DNA of 64,000 nucleotides, taken from positions 1 through 64,000 of the forward strand of contig CAJUPB010000004.1 of the NCBI GenBank assembly GCA_910588155.1. The letters run 5' to 3'. Position 1 is the stretch's first letter, and the number at the start of each line of letters is the position of its first letter. Under the pieces are notes generated by a model, which made no database searches, was not told the origin of the DNA, and saw only the letters and a program-made list of their open reading frames with translations. Source of the stretch: an uncultured Christensenellaceae bacterium. Lineage in GTDB: Bacteria > Bacillota > Clostridia > Christensenellales > Pumilibacteraceae. Below are positions 1 through 7,965 of the stretch, in pieces. A program made the position numbers and the translations under genes.

Positions 1-32
1 TTTGTTTTATTGAAAATATTTTTCCAAAAATT

Positions 33-542
33 CTATTTATTTACTTGACTTTTCATGTCCACATATACGCCGGGACCACGTCCGGAAGAATTCTTGGTAA
101 AATCATTCCAGCGGTATTCGCAATCGAAAAGCATACACTTCTCGCACTTCCTGTCGCAATCGGGCGCACAATCGTCACAGCTCGGTTTTTTGCCTTCCGT
201 GCCGTGCGGCGGAGAACAAGGCGGAGGAGGCGGCGGCTCCGGAATTTGCGGCGGCGCACATCGAACGGGTTCGTGTCTCTTGGAAGGTTTTCCGAGAAAA
301 CCGTTCAGCTCCACTATGATGACGTCCTCGCCTATTTTTTTAATGCACTCCCACGGAATAAACACGTCCTGCGCTTTAAAAAAAATCGCACGGCGATTGT
401 ATGGCACTATTATGCCGCGAACGTTTCCTCCGTCGGAAGCAAATATAATGTCGACTATTCTTCCAAGTCGCCGCCCGTCAACTCCGTTTACAACCTCTTT
501 CGAGCGTAACTCGCAAAACGACAGTTCTCCGATTTCCGTCAT
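33..542 (-). CDS. YlmC/YmxH-family PRC-barrel sporulation protein with Cys/Pro-rich tail
   Basis: The first ~80 residues match the small PRC-barrel YlmC/YmxH family (SFCELRSKEVVN, then DGRRLGRIVDIIF), which in Firmicutes is associated with sporulation and often sits near sigE/sigG. I chose the ATG at 540-542 because GAGGTG lies just upstream and the family starts here; an in-frame upstream extension has no support. Family members are about 80-90 residues; this one has 169. The extra C-terminal part holds a run of six prolines and eight cysteines (for example CDDCAPDC and CEKC), which looks metal-binding or cross-linkable. It diverges from sigG, a context that supports a sporulation role. Family assignment is fairly secure; the function of the tail is unknown. 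Confidence 0.8.
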   Translation of the reverse strand: MTEIGELSFCELRSKEVVNGVDGRRLGRIVDIIFASDGGNVRGIIVPYNRRAIFFKAQDVFIPWECIKKIGEDVIIVELNGFLGKPSKRHEPVRCAPPQIPEPPPPPPCSPPHGTEGKKPSCDDCAPDCDRKCEKCMLFDCEYRWNDFTKNSSGRGPGVYVDMKSQVNK

Positions 543-607
543 ACCGACACCTCGAATTATATATATGCCCGTTTTCGACAAAAATTGCGACATAAATGGA
601 TTGGCAG

Positions 608-638
608 GTATAAATACCGATTCGAGTTGTGCAAAATA
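608..638 (+). promoter_or_regulatory. Candidate sigma-F-type promoter of sigG
   Basis: GTATA at 608-612, 16 bases, then GTGCAAAATA at 629-638 resembles the forespore sigma-F consensus (GYWTA, about 16 bases, GGNRANAMTN). It lies 26 bases before the sigG start, and sigG is a known sigma-F target in Bacillus. Two positions of the -10 deviate, so this is a prediction from pattern. Confidence 0.45.
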
Positions 639-664
639 CAGATACCAAAACAAAGAGGTATGTT

Positions 665-1438
665 ATGTCTGCAAGAGTCGAAATCTGCGGAGTGAATACT
701 TCCACTCTGCCAAAACTTTCACACAAAGAATCGATAGAACTGTTAAACAGAATACACGCGGGAGACAAATTTGCGCGCGAAGAATTCTTGATGGCGAATA
801 TGCGTTTGGTATTAAGCATAGTTCAGCGCTTCGGAGGAAAAAAGGAAAGTGTAGACGATATATTTCAAGTCGGCTTTATAGGACTTATAAAGGCTATGGA
901 AAACTTCGACACTTCTCTGAATTTAAGATTTTCAACTTATGCCGTGCCTATGATAATAGGTGAAATTCGCCGTTTTTTGAGAGACAGCTCTGCCGTCAGA
1001 GTAAGCCGCTCGATAAGGGACACCGCCTATAAAGTTCTTCAAACTCGTCAGCAAATCGAAACCGATTCCAACTCGGAAGCATCTCTCGACGACATTGCCG
1101 CGGCAATGAATATTCCCGTTTCAGATGTCGTTTACGCTATGGATGCAATTTCGGACCCAGTGTCGCTGTTCGACCCGGTATATCACGACGGCAATGAAAC
1201 GGTTATGATTATGGACCAGATAAGCGACGTGAAAAACAGCGACGAAAAGTGGATAACGGGCGTTTCTATATCCGAAGCGATGACAAAGCTTTCGGAACGC
1301 GAAAGAAAAATACTTTTGCTGCGCTTTTACGAAGGCAAAACTCAAATAGAAGTTTCGGAAGAAATAGGCATCTCGCAAGCACAAGTATCACGTTTGGAAA
1401 AAAATGCAATCTCGCTTCTGAAAAAAAATATGAACTGA
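665..1438 (+). CDS. sigG: RNA polymerase sporulation sigma factor SigG (late forespore)
   Basis: The 257-residue product matches sigma-G closely along its length: N-terminal VEICGV motif, region 2 around FQVGFIGLIKAMENFD and FSTYAVPMIIGEIRRFLRD, and a C-terminal region 4 helix-turn-helix with GISQAQVSRLEK. I chose ATG 665 because AGAGGT lies 6 bases upstream and the protein then starts MSARVEICGV like known SigG. Sigma-G drives late forespore genes after engulfment. The gene lies beside sigE and spoIIGA, as in Bacillus, but here it points toward sigE instead of following it. Region 2 and 4 signatures exclude a SigF call, since the N-terminal VEICGV motif is typical of SigG. Confidence 0.95.
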   Translation: MSARVEICGVNTSTLPKLSHKESIELLNRIHAGDKFAREEFLMANMRLVLSIVQRFGGKKESVDDIFQVGFIGLIKAMENFDTSLNLRFSTYAVPMIIGEIRRFLRDSSAVRVSRSIRDTAYKVLQTRQQIETDSNSEASLDDIAAAMNIPVSDVVYAMDAISDPVSLFDPVYHDGNETVMIMDQISDVKNSDEKWITGVSISEAMTKLSERERKILLLRFYEGKTQIEVSEEIGISQAQVSRLEKNAISLLKKNMN

Positions 1439-1439
1439 C

Positions 1440-1470
1440 AAAAGTGCGCCTTTAACGGGCGCACTTTTTT
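1440..1470. terminator. Bidirectional intrinsic terminator between sigG and sigE
   Basis: A perfect 10-bp stem (AAAGTGCGCC at 1441-1450 with GGCGCACTTT at 1458-1467) is flanked by A and T runs, so it can end transcripts on both strands. The sigE stop codon overlaps its right edge. Confidence 0.85.
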
Positions 1471-2179
1471 ACATAGTTTTGGCTATCTCCTTTCTCAATC
1501 TGAATATTATCTTCTTCTCCAAACGCGATATGTAAGACTGCGAAATTCCGAGTTTGTCAGCCACTTCTTTCTGTGTCTTTTCCTCGCCGCCGGCAAGACC
1601 GAATCGCATTTGCATAATCTCTTTTTCCCGTTTGTTCAGTTTGTCGATTGCATTCCATAAAAGCTGTTTTTCCACACTTGTTTCGAGGTTCTTGCTTACA
1701 AGGTCGGGTTCTGTTCCCAATATGTCGCTCATCAAAAGTTCGTTGCCTTCCCAATCGACATTCAAAGGCTCGTCGAGTGATACCTCCATTTTGAGCCGGA
1801 CCACTCTGCGCAGATACATAAGTATTTCGTTTTCTATACATCTTGACGCATAGGTGGCAAGCTTTATTTTCTTTTCGGGATTAAAAGAGTTTACCGCTTT
1901 AATCAATCCGATTGTTCCCACACTTACCAAGTCTTCTTGGTCCACACCCGTATTGTCGAATTTTCTGGCAATATAAACGACAAGACGCAAATTGCGTTCT
2001 ATCAACGTTGCTTTGACGCCCTCGTCTCTGCGCGCAAGTCTGTCCAATGCCGCAACTTCCTCTTCCGGCGTCAACGGCGTTGGCAGCGCTTCTCCGGAAG
2101 TTATATAATACAAAACATTGTCGGATACGCTTTTGCCGAACACAAGCTCCAAAAAGTTTTCCACTATCTTTTTTAACAT
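1469..2179 (-). CDS. sigE: RNA polymerase sporulation sigma factor SigE precursor (mother cell)
   Basis: The 236-residue product matches pro-sigma-E. It has the N-terminal pro-sequence ending near YYITSGEALP (the Bacillus protein is cut just before SEALP), region 2 (ERNLRLVVYIARKF, DLVSVGTIGLIKAVNSF) and region 4 with GISQSYISRLEKKI. The start ATG has AGGAGAAGG upstream. Sigma-E is the first mother-cell sigma factor and is activated when the membrane protease SpoIIGA removes the pro-sequence. spoIIGA is immediately upstream and overlaps by 7 bases, so the pair is probably translationally coupled. The cleavage context carries Thr-Ser where Bacillus has Gly-Gly. Confidence 0.96.
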   Translation of the reverse strand: MLKKIVENFLELVFGKSVSDNVLYYITSGEALPTPLTPEEEVAALDRLARRDEGVKATLIERNLRLVVYIARKFDNTGVDQEDLVSVGTIGLIKAVNSFNPEKKIKLATYASRCIENEILMYLRRVVRLKMEVSLDEPLNVDWEGNELLMSDILGTEPDLVSKNLETSVEKQLLWNAIDKLNKREKEIMQMRFGLAGGEEKTQKEVADKLGISQSYISRLEKKIIFRLRKEIAKTM

Positions 2180-3021
2180 ATTCCTTCTCCTGTCATTACT
2201 GCCGGGTTTAAAATCAAGCCGTAACTTTCCGCATCGGAAATTCGTTTGAAAACCACTCCCAGCATTACATCATTTATTATATTCTTCTTGTCCCCGTTAT
2301 AGACCACCAGCCCGTCCGGTTGAAATACAAACATCTTCGACTTTCCGCCCACGGTCGAGTAATCAACATAATGCGCGTTTTTAAAGTCCTTTATCTTTCC
2401 GATTACCAAACTCGTCATAAGTTCGTCGCTCAAAGCCTGTGACAGCGTACTAACGGAAGCGATAACAATCGGCATACCGCTTCCGTCGTCATATAGGCGA
2501 TTCCCGCTGTCCAAAAACGCCTTGCACTTAACGCTTGTACCGAATATTTCTATTTCGGCATCATACAAAAAGTTTTTGACGTCCCGACTTTTTCGCATTT
2601 TTTTCACAATCGATTTTATTACGACAAAAATCAAATATGCACACAAAAGGATAACGCCTATCGGTATGCCGACAAGCGGCCGCGTCAGCGCTTTTTCCAC
2701 AGAGCCGTGAATAAAATATCCCACTGCGAACAGTGCGCCGCCGAACACAAATGTCAGCAAAAAAAATATCACTGAACCGCGAAGCAGTTTTTTGGGCTTA
2801 AAAAGCAAAAAACACATAATCAAGCCGCATATTATTTTTGCAAGCACGGACCAAATCCCTCTGATAAACGGATAGAAAACAGCGACAACGGTACCGATAA
2901 AGGACGCTGCCAATATTCGCCATAACTTGCCCGCTTCTCCGAGCATATAATACGACAACTTCGACAATAAAAAAGTAATCGAAAAATTATCTATTATGAC
3001 AACCTCTATGTAAACGTCCAT
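2173..3021 (-). CDS. spoIIGA: Sporulation sigma-E processing peptidase SpoIIGA
   Basis: The 282-residue protein has about five N-terminal membrane segments (residues ~1-140) and a C-terminal aspartic-protease-like domain with the catalytic motif FLDSGNRL. This is the architecture of SpoIIGA, which cleaves pro-sigma-E at the sporulation septum. The family's N-terminal pattern (MDVYIEVVIIDNF) fixes the ATG at 3019-3021. No Shine-Dalgarno site precedes that ATG; a TATAAT box lies exactly six bases upstream, which predicts a leaderless message. It lies between ftsZ and sigE as in Bacillus. Confidence 0.93.
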   Translation of the reverse strand: MDVYIEVVIIDNFSITFLLSKLSYYMLGEAGKLWRILAASFIGTVVAVFYPFIRGIWSVLAKIICGLIMCFLLFKPKKLLRGSVIFFLLTFVFGGALFAVGYFIHGSVEKALTRPLVGIPIGVILLCAYLIFVVIKSIVKKMRKSRDVKNFLYDAEIEIFGTSVKCKAFLDSGNRLYDDGSGMPIVIASVSTLSQALSDELMTSLVIGKIKDFKNAHYVDYSTVGGKSKMFVFQPDGLVVYNGDKKNIINDVMLGVVFKRISDAESYGLILNPAVMTGEGIC

Positions 3022-3027
3022 TCTCTA

Positions 3028-3071
3028 ATTATAAATCAACGAAAAAACGAATAATCTTACCTTTCGTCGAA
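3028..3071 (-). promoter_or_regulatory. spoIIGA promoter with a Spo0A-box-like site
   Basis: On the minus strand TATAAT sits at 3028-3033, but the matching -35 position (3051-3056, GATTAT) is poor, as expected for an activated promoter. TTCGTCGAA at 3063-3071 matches the Spo0A box TTTGTCGAA at 8 of 9 positions and is centred about 46 bases before the predicted start. Spo0A activation of spoIIG is known in Bacillus; here it is inferred. Confidence 0.5.
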
Positions 3072-3072
3072 T

Positions 3073-3107
3073 AAAAAGAAAAATCGGCGAAAGAACTTTC
3101 GCCGATT
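3073..3107 (-). terminator. Intrinsic terminator after ftsZ
   Basis: A stem of about ten pairs (AATCGGCGAAAG at 3082-3093 with CTTTCGCCGATT at 3096-3107), followed on the minus strand by a T-rich tract, separates ftsZ from spoIIGA. Confidence 0.85.
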
Positions 3108-3127
3108 GGAAGCAATTACAATCTTTA

Positions 3128-4396
3128 TTACTGTTTGCGATTCTTGTCCATTATCTTGGAATACCAAGGCGGTACATTTCCGCCCACCGGTCTTATTCTG
3201 GAATCGGGAATATCGTCGTTTGACGGACGCACCCTGCTGTCGGGAACACTTTCATCCCCGTAAGGACGCGGAGTTGGCATATCATTCCTGCGCGCAGGAT
3301 TCGGTGAGTACACAGGACGGGATTCTCCCTGCTGCTGTGCGGGATACGTACCGCGCGTGCCCCATCCGTTTTGCCAACCGCTATTTTGATTCGGCTGTTG
3401 AGTAAGCGTCGGCTTTGCCTGCGGTTGCTCTACTTTATCCGAGGGTGCGGGAAAGCCTGCCGCAATAATAGTAACCACAATTTCCGAATCGAGCGACTGT
3501 CTCATATCCGCTCCGAAAATCAGATTTGCATTCGGACTTATTACTCCGCGAATAAGTTCCGTAGCTTCGTTGACTTCCGCCAACGTAACGTCGGAACCGC
3601 CCATAACATTGACGATAACGCTTGTCGCATTTTCAATCGACGTCTCGTAAAGCGGGCTGTTGACAGCCATAGTAACGGCTTCCGTGGTTCTGTTTTCGCC
3701 TTTTCCTCGTCCTATACCCATATAAGCAAGACCTTTATCGCTCATTATAGTGCGCACGTCGGCAAAATCAAGATTTATCATTGCGGGCGTAACAATCAAA
3801 TCGCTTATCCCCTGTATTCCCTGACGCAAAACATCGTCGGCAAATTTAAAAGCCTCCACCATAGGAATATGAGGCGCAACTTTCAAAAGATTCTCGTTGG
3901 GAATAATAACCAAAGCATCTACCACTTTCATAAGATTGGCGATGCCGATTTCGGCATAGTCGCTTCTGAACTTTCCCTCGAAAGCAAACGGCTTCGTCAC
4001 CACGCCGATGGTAAGCTTGCCCGCTTCTTTGGCTATACTCGCCACAACGGGCGCGGCACCGGTACCCGTTCCTCCGCCCATACCCGCAGTAACGAAAACC
4101 AAATGCGCGTCCTCGATTGCGTCAGCAATGGCAAGCTTGCTTTCCAAAGCCGCTTTTTCGCCGATATCGGGATTTGCTCCGGCGCCTTGACCGTGGGTAA
4201 GCTTGGCGCCAATTTGAATTCTGCGCTGCGCTCTCGACATATTCAAAGCCTGCAAATCGGTGTTGAGCGCAATAAACTCCGCGCTCTTGACATTGGCGTC
4301 TATCATTCTGTTTACGGCGTTTCCTCCGCCTCCGCCGACTCCGACGACTTTTATAATTGTGGGCGAACTTGCGCTGTCTCTCGATGGTATCTGCAT
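3128..4396 (-). CDS. ftsZ: Cell division GTPase FtsZ
   Basis: The 422-residue product is a bacterial tubulin. It has the N-terminal glycine loop VGVGGGGGNAVNRM (from residue ~18), the tubulin signature GGGTGTG at residues 107-113 and the T7 synergy loop NLDFADVR near residue 210. It polymerises into the Z-ring at mid-cell. I use ATG 4394-4396 because AGGAGGG lies upstream; the longer reading frame to 4597 is not conserved. The C-terminal linker (residues ~320-400) is Gln/Pro/Arg-rich and contains two copies of a PDSR(V/I)RP motif before the final NVPPWYSKI segment, which likely serves as the partner-binding peptide. It lies 35 bases after ftsA. Confidence 0.97.
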   Translation of the reverse strand: MQIPSRDSASSPTIIKVVGVGGGGGNAVNRMIDANVKSAEFIALNTDLQALNMSRAQRRIQIGAKLTHGQGAGANPDIGEKAALESKLAIADAIEDAHLVFVTAGMGGGTGTGAAPVVASIAKEAGKLTIGVVTKPFAFEGKFRSDYAEIGIANLMKVVDALVIIPNENLLKVAPHIPMVEAFKFADDVLRQGIQGISDLIVTPAMINLDFADVRTIMSDKGLAYMGIGRGKGENRTTEAVTMAVNSPLYETSIENATSVIVNVMGGSDVTLAEVNEATELIRGVISPNANLIFGADMRQSLDSEIVVTIIAAGFPAPSDKVEQPQAKPTLTQQPNQNSGWQNGWGTRGTYPAQQQGESRPVYSPNPARRNDMPTPRPYGDESVPDSRVRPSNDDIPDSRIRPVGGNVPPWYSKIMDKNRKQ

Positions 4397-4431
4397 AAGG
4401 AATCCCTCCTGACGTGTGTAAAAAATCTGAT

Positions 4432-5595
4432 TTAGTTTCCGAATAATCTTCCGAAAAAGCCTTTCTTCTTTGACGGGGCCTGTTGATTTAGCACCATATC
4501 CAGCAATCCGAGACTGCTCGATAAGTGCGGTCTGTTGTATTGAGGCAATGACGGAGCAACCGTCTGTACCGATTTTCCGAGGAAGCGCGACATACAATCC
4601 CGCGCCCCTTTAATATAGCTGATTCCGCCTCCCGTCAAGTGATACGGGATATAATCGGGAAAATCATACTTGCATTCGCTCAAACACTTTTCTATGGTTT
4701 TGGCAATCATTTTGATGCGCTCCGTAGCAATGCGGTTCACCTCTTTTGCGGGGAAGTTCTCCACCGTATCGCGCGATGTATTTACAGAATAAACATCCTC
4801 GTCGCCCATATTAAGCGAAAGCACGATTTTTTGCTTCAAGCTTTCCGCTTGGGTAAACGGAATATTCAGTTCCGTTGCAAGGTCGCCGGCAATATGTCCG
4901 CCCCCGACCGAGAAATTATACATAGACACGATTCCGTCGCCTCTCGCAACCACAACGTTAGTCGTTGTGTACCCGACGTCGACTAAAACCACCCATCTGT
5001 CGCGCTCCGTTCCGTCGAACAAGAACAAGGTCTCGGCAAGCATACTGCAAACATATTCCGTCGATTCGATACCTATTTCTTTCATTATGTTTCCCACGTA
5101 CTCCGTGAAAACGGTTTCCGCAAAAATGTAAGAAATAAAACCTCCGAGTTTGGTTGACGACAACCCTACGGGTTGAATAAGTCTTCTCTCGTCATCGACG
5201 GTATAATATATGGGCTGACTGTTAATCAGTTCCAAATCCGGATAAAGCTTGAACGTGTCGCCCTGCTCGTGCAATGCGTCAACATCCGCATCGGTAATTT
5301 TGCGCTTCTTATTAAGCGACAAACTTACATTGCGGCAAACGGAACGACAAAACTCGCCCGGAACGCCTATATACAAATGCTTGATTTTCGTTCTGGAATT
5401 CGTTTCGGCATTGGAAACAGCCATACTCACAGCCATTCCGAGCTGTTCGGGCTCTATCCACTCTCCTTCGAAAAAACCGGCATAATTGGCTTCACCCATA
5501 CCGATGATGTTTATGGTATTATTTACACCGCGCTCTCCTATAAAAACGGTGATTTTCCCTGAACCGAAATCAAGTACGGCAACGTCCCTTGTCAC
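4432..5595 (-). CDS. ftsA: Cell division actin-like protein FtsA
   Basis: The 387-residue product has the actin-like ATPase fold of FtsA: phosphate-1 motif AVLDFGSGKITVFIG at the N-terminus, phosphate-2 motif VVLVDVGYTTTNVVV near residue 205, and adenosine motif HLTGGGISYIKGA near residue 320. It ends in an amphipathic membrane-targeting helix (KKKGFFGRLFGN). FtsA tethers FtsZ to the membrane. The start codon is GTG at 5593-5595 with AGGAGAAAG upstream. A perfect TTGACA-17-TATAAT promoter precedes it, so ftsAZ can be expressed independently of divIB. Confidence 0.95.
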   Translation of the reverse strand: MTRDVAVLDFGSGKITVFIGERGVNNTINIIGMGEANYAGFFEGEWIEPEQLGMAVSMAVSNAETNSRTKIKHLYIGVPGEFCRSVCRNVSLSLNKKRKITDADVDALHEQGDTFKLYPDLELINSQPIYYTVDDERRLIQPVGLSSTKLGGFISYIFAETVFTEYVGNIMKEIGIESTEYVCSMLAETLFLFDGTERDRWVVLVDVGYTTTNVVVARGDGIVSMYNFSVGGGHIAGDLATELNIPFTQAESLKQKIVLSLNMGDEDVYSVNTSRDTVENFPAKEVNRIATERIKMIAKTIEKCLSECKYDFPDYIPYHLTGGGISYIKGARDCMSRFLGKSVQTVAPSLPQYNRPHLSSSLGLLDMVLNQQAPSKKKGFFGRLFGN

Positions 5596-5626
5596 TTCTT
5601 TCTCCTAATGAATCGTATATGTATTT

Positions 5627-5655
5627 ATTATATAATCAATGCTCTTATATGTCAA
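5627..5655 (-). promoter_or_regulatory. Sigma-A promoter of ftsAZ
   Basis: On the minus strand TTGACA (5650-5655), 17 bases, TATAAT (5627-5632): a perfect consensus. The predicted start near 5620 gives a leader of about 25 bases with a Shine-Dalgarno site. Confidence 0.85.
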
Positions 5656-5665
5656 GGATTCTAAT

Positions 5666-6445
5666 TCACAGTTTACCCATAATTTTATCGTAACGCGATT
5701 CGGGACTCCAAGACGCCCTTTCACCGTCTCCGTCGGGAACTATAATCGTTCCGCTGTTTCTCCACTCATACTTGTTGTCAAAAACGGTAAGAGCCATACG
5801 CAGCTTCATAGTAATGTTTCCGGTGCCTTGCAATTCCAACATAACGCCGGAATGCATTTTAACAAAAACAAACTGACTCTTTCTTATGTCGATAAAATCT
5901 ATAAGCTCCACCGCTTCTCTGTAAACGTCCAACCGTTCCAATGCAGAAAGCAGTTCCGTCGTAATCGCAACTTCCGAAGAAGAATCGGAAGCAAATTTGT
6001 CTCCCTCGTTCACTTCCTTGATAGGACCGACTCTCAACTCGATAAGCTTGTCTTCGTTCTCTATACTGTCGAGAATTCGCAATATACGTCCGTCGTTGGA
6101 ACAGCAGTAATACTTTCCGTTCTGCTCGATGCGCAGATATTCGAATACCTTGACAAAATTGATTGACACGGTGTTTGGAAACTTTTTCTCGATATTGATT
6201 ATCTTGATATCTGGTACACCCGACGTCAGTGTATCGGTTACCTTGTCTTTATCGAGAGTGAAAATGCTTCCGCCTTTTTTAATACCGCTTTTTTGAATTA
6301 TCTCATTGCTGAAAGCTTCGTCGTAAGGAGCATTAAAACAATATGTCGTAACATTCTGTACGGAAAATATTACGCTATTGAGAACAACCAACAGCGTAAT
6401 ACTGCAAACCACTATCAAAACGACAATAAGCTTTTTATTCCGCAT
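5666..6445 (-). CDS. divIB: Cell division protein DivIB/FtsQ
   Basis: The 259-residue product has a short basic cytoplasmic N-terminus, one transmembrane helix (residues ~5-28) and an extracellular POTRA-like region (SVQNVTTYC onward, with SGIKKGGSIFTLDKDKV) followed by the FtsQ beta domain. It belongs to the divisome regulator complex with FtsL and DivIC. The ATG at 6443-6445 gives a normal N-terminus but has no Shine-Dalgarno site; a TGTTATAAT extended -10 box ends exactly six bases before it. Location between murA and ftsA fits the dcw order. Sequence identity in this family is low, so the call rests on topology, motif pattern and context. Confidence 0.85.
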   Translation of the reverse strand: MRNKKLIVVLIVVCSITLLVVLNSVIFSVQNVTTYCFNAPYDEAFSNEIIQKSGIKKGGSIFTLDKDKVTDTLTSGVPDIKIINIEKKFPNTVSINFVKVFEYLRIEQNGKYYCCSNDGRILRILDSIENEDKLIELRVGPIKEVNEGDKFASDSSSEVAITTELLSALERLDVYREAVELIDFIDIRKSQFVFVKMHSGVMLELQGTGNITMKLRMALTVFDNKYEWRNSGTIIVPDGDGERASWSPESRYDKIMGKL

Positions 6446-6451
6446 AGTATA

Positions 6452-6480
6452 ATTATAACAAAATACGAAATAGAAATCAA
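6452..6480 (-). promoter_or_regulatory. Extended -10 promoter placing the divIB transcript start at its ATG
   Basis: On the minus strand TTGATT (6475-6480), 17 bases, TATAAT (6452-6457) with TG one base upstream of the -10 box. The usual start distance falls on the A of the divIB ATG at 6445, predicting a leaderless message. Confidence 0.7.
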
Positions 6481-6508
6481 GCAATTATTTTTCTTTTAAA
6501 AAAATAAT

Positions 6509-7765
6509 TTATTTGCTCACCCGCACTATGTCGGCACCAAGCCCCGTGAGTTCTTCCTCTATCTTGTAATATCCTCTGTCTATATGCTCCACGCCGTATA
6601 TCGTCGACACTCCCTCCGCTTTGAGTGCGGCCGTTATAAGCGCCGCACCGCCGCGCAAATCTTCTGCTTCGATAATATTTGCGTTCAGCTCGTTTACGCC
6701 CGTAATAAGCGCACGACGGCTGTCTACGGCAATATCCGCGCCCATAATCTCCAATTGATTTATGTATTTAAACCGATTTTCAAACATCGTTTCTTCTATA
6801 AGCGATACGCCGTCGGCAGTAGCGAGTGCAGCGCAAAACTGCGGCTGCATATCCGTCGGAAAAGCAGGAAACGGTCCCGTCCGCAGCAAAGCAGCATTTT
6901 TCAACTTTCCGTCGGAAGTCAGACGGACCATATCTTTCTCTTCCTTCACCCTGCATCCGCAGGATTTTAAAACTTCGATTACGGAATTAAGTCCGAATGT
7001 GTCACAGTTTTTAAGCGCTATTTCACCGCCGCAAGTCGCACACATAACAAGATAAGTGCCCGCCGCTATTCTGTCGCTTACGGGTCGAAATTTGCAACCG
7101 TGCAATCGGTTGACGCCTTCCACGGTTACGATGCTTCCGCCCGCGCCTTCGACTTTGCCGCCCATTGCATTTATAAAGTTCTGCAAATCAATGATTTCAG
7201 GCTCTCGTGCGGCATTTTTTATTATTGTTTTTCCGCGCGTAAGTACTGCCGCCATAATCATATTTTCGGTGGCACCCACGCTAGGCATACTCAACTCCAC
7301 GATTCCGTTGTGAAGATTTGTGCCATTGCATTCTATGTAAATCTCCGTTTCCTTCACATCCACACCGAGATTTTTCAGACCTGCTATATGTATATCAATC
7401 GGACGTTTACCTATTTCGCACCCGCCGGGATAAGAAACTTCCGCCCGACCGAAACGCCCCAACAGCGAACCTAACATAAAAATCGAAGAGCGAATGCTTT
7501 TGGTCAGCTTCGCATCTATTGCCAGCGATTTGACGTCGGAACAATTTACGTGCAAATCACCGTTTTCGAAAAAGGCCTTTCCTCCCATTCGTACAATTAT
7601 TTCCGCCATTTTCTTCACATCGGAAAGCGGCTGACAATCTTGCAAAACAATCTCTTCGTCGCATAAAATGCAACACGACAACAACGGCAAAACCGCATTT
7701 TTTGCCGCGTGTAAAGTAATTTCTCCGTTCAGACGATTACCGCCCATTACGATAAATTTATCCAT
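6509..7765 (-). CDS. murA: UDP-N-acetylglucosamine 1-carboxyvinyltransferase MurA
   Basis: The 418-residue product is a full-length MurA, which transfers enolpyruvate from PEP to UDP-GlcNAc in the first committed step of peptidoglycan synthesis. It has the substrate-binding pair K22-N23 (AAKNAVLP), the catalytic loop with Cys116 (YPGGCEIGKRPIDIH, the fosfomycin target) and the internal repeat expected of the two-domain fold. The start has GGTGGTGA just upstream. It is followed by divIB and preceded by the giant operon, whose terminator separates the two. Confidence 0.96.
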   Translation of the reverse strand: MDKFIVMGGNRLNGEITLHAAKNAVLPLLSCCILCDEEIVLQDCQPLSDVKKMAEIIVRMGGKAFFENGDLHVNCSDVKSLAIDAKLTKSIRSSIFMLGSLLGRFGRAEVSYPGGCEIGKRPIDIHIAGLKNLGVDVKETEIYIECNGTNLHNGIVELSMPSVGATENMIMAAVLTRGKTIIKNAAREPEIIDLQNFINAMGGKVEGAGGSIVTVEGVNRLHGCKFRPVSDRIAAGTYLVMCATCGGEIALKNCDTFGLNSVIEVLKSCGCRVKEEKDMVRLTSDGKLKNAALLRTGPFPAFPTDMQPQFCAALATADGVSLIEETMFENRFKYINQLEIMGADIAVDSRRALITGVNELNANIIEAEDLRGGAALITAALKAEGVSTIYGVEHIDRGYYKIEEELTGLGADIVRVSK

Positions 7766-7815
7766 TTTTCACCACCGTAGCTGTGATACTACAATGTATG
7801 GAATAACTTTAAAAA

Positions 7816-7844
7816 ATGTTACCTTTGACCTTATTTCACGGCAA
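7816..7844 (-). promoter_or_regulatory. Possible murA promoter
   Basis: On the minus strand TTGCCG (7839-7844), 17 bases, TAACAT (7816-7821). The -10 match is only four of six, so this is a weak candidate; the rest of the 7766-7913 spacer shows nothing clearer. Confidence 0.35.
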
Positions 7845-7913
7845 TAGGAAACGCCGCGCCGTCGTGATTTCGAAAGTAAATAAATTGGCTATATTGCATA
7901 AAATCGTAACTAT

Positions 7914-7952
7914 ACAAAAAAAGTAGCGATTGCAATCAATCGCTACTTTTTA
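7914..7952 (-). terminator. Terminator of the giant three-gene operon
   Basis: A perfect 15-bp stem (AAAAAGTAGCGATTG, loop CAAT, CAATCGCTACTTTTT at 7937-7951) with T runs lies just after the stop codon of the third giant gene. Its symmetry would let it work on either strand. Confidence 0.9.
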
Positions 7953-7965
7953 AATCAACTGTGCA

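Noticed and set aside
55..963. 302-codon plus-strand frame running through ymxH into sigG
   Set aside because: It is antisense to ymxH and out of frame with sigG; neither motif nor start site supports it.
3371..4435. 354-codon plus-strand frame opposite ftsZ
   Set aside because: ftsZ is unequivocal here; the opposite frame has no motif and no ribosome site.
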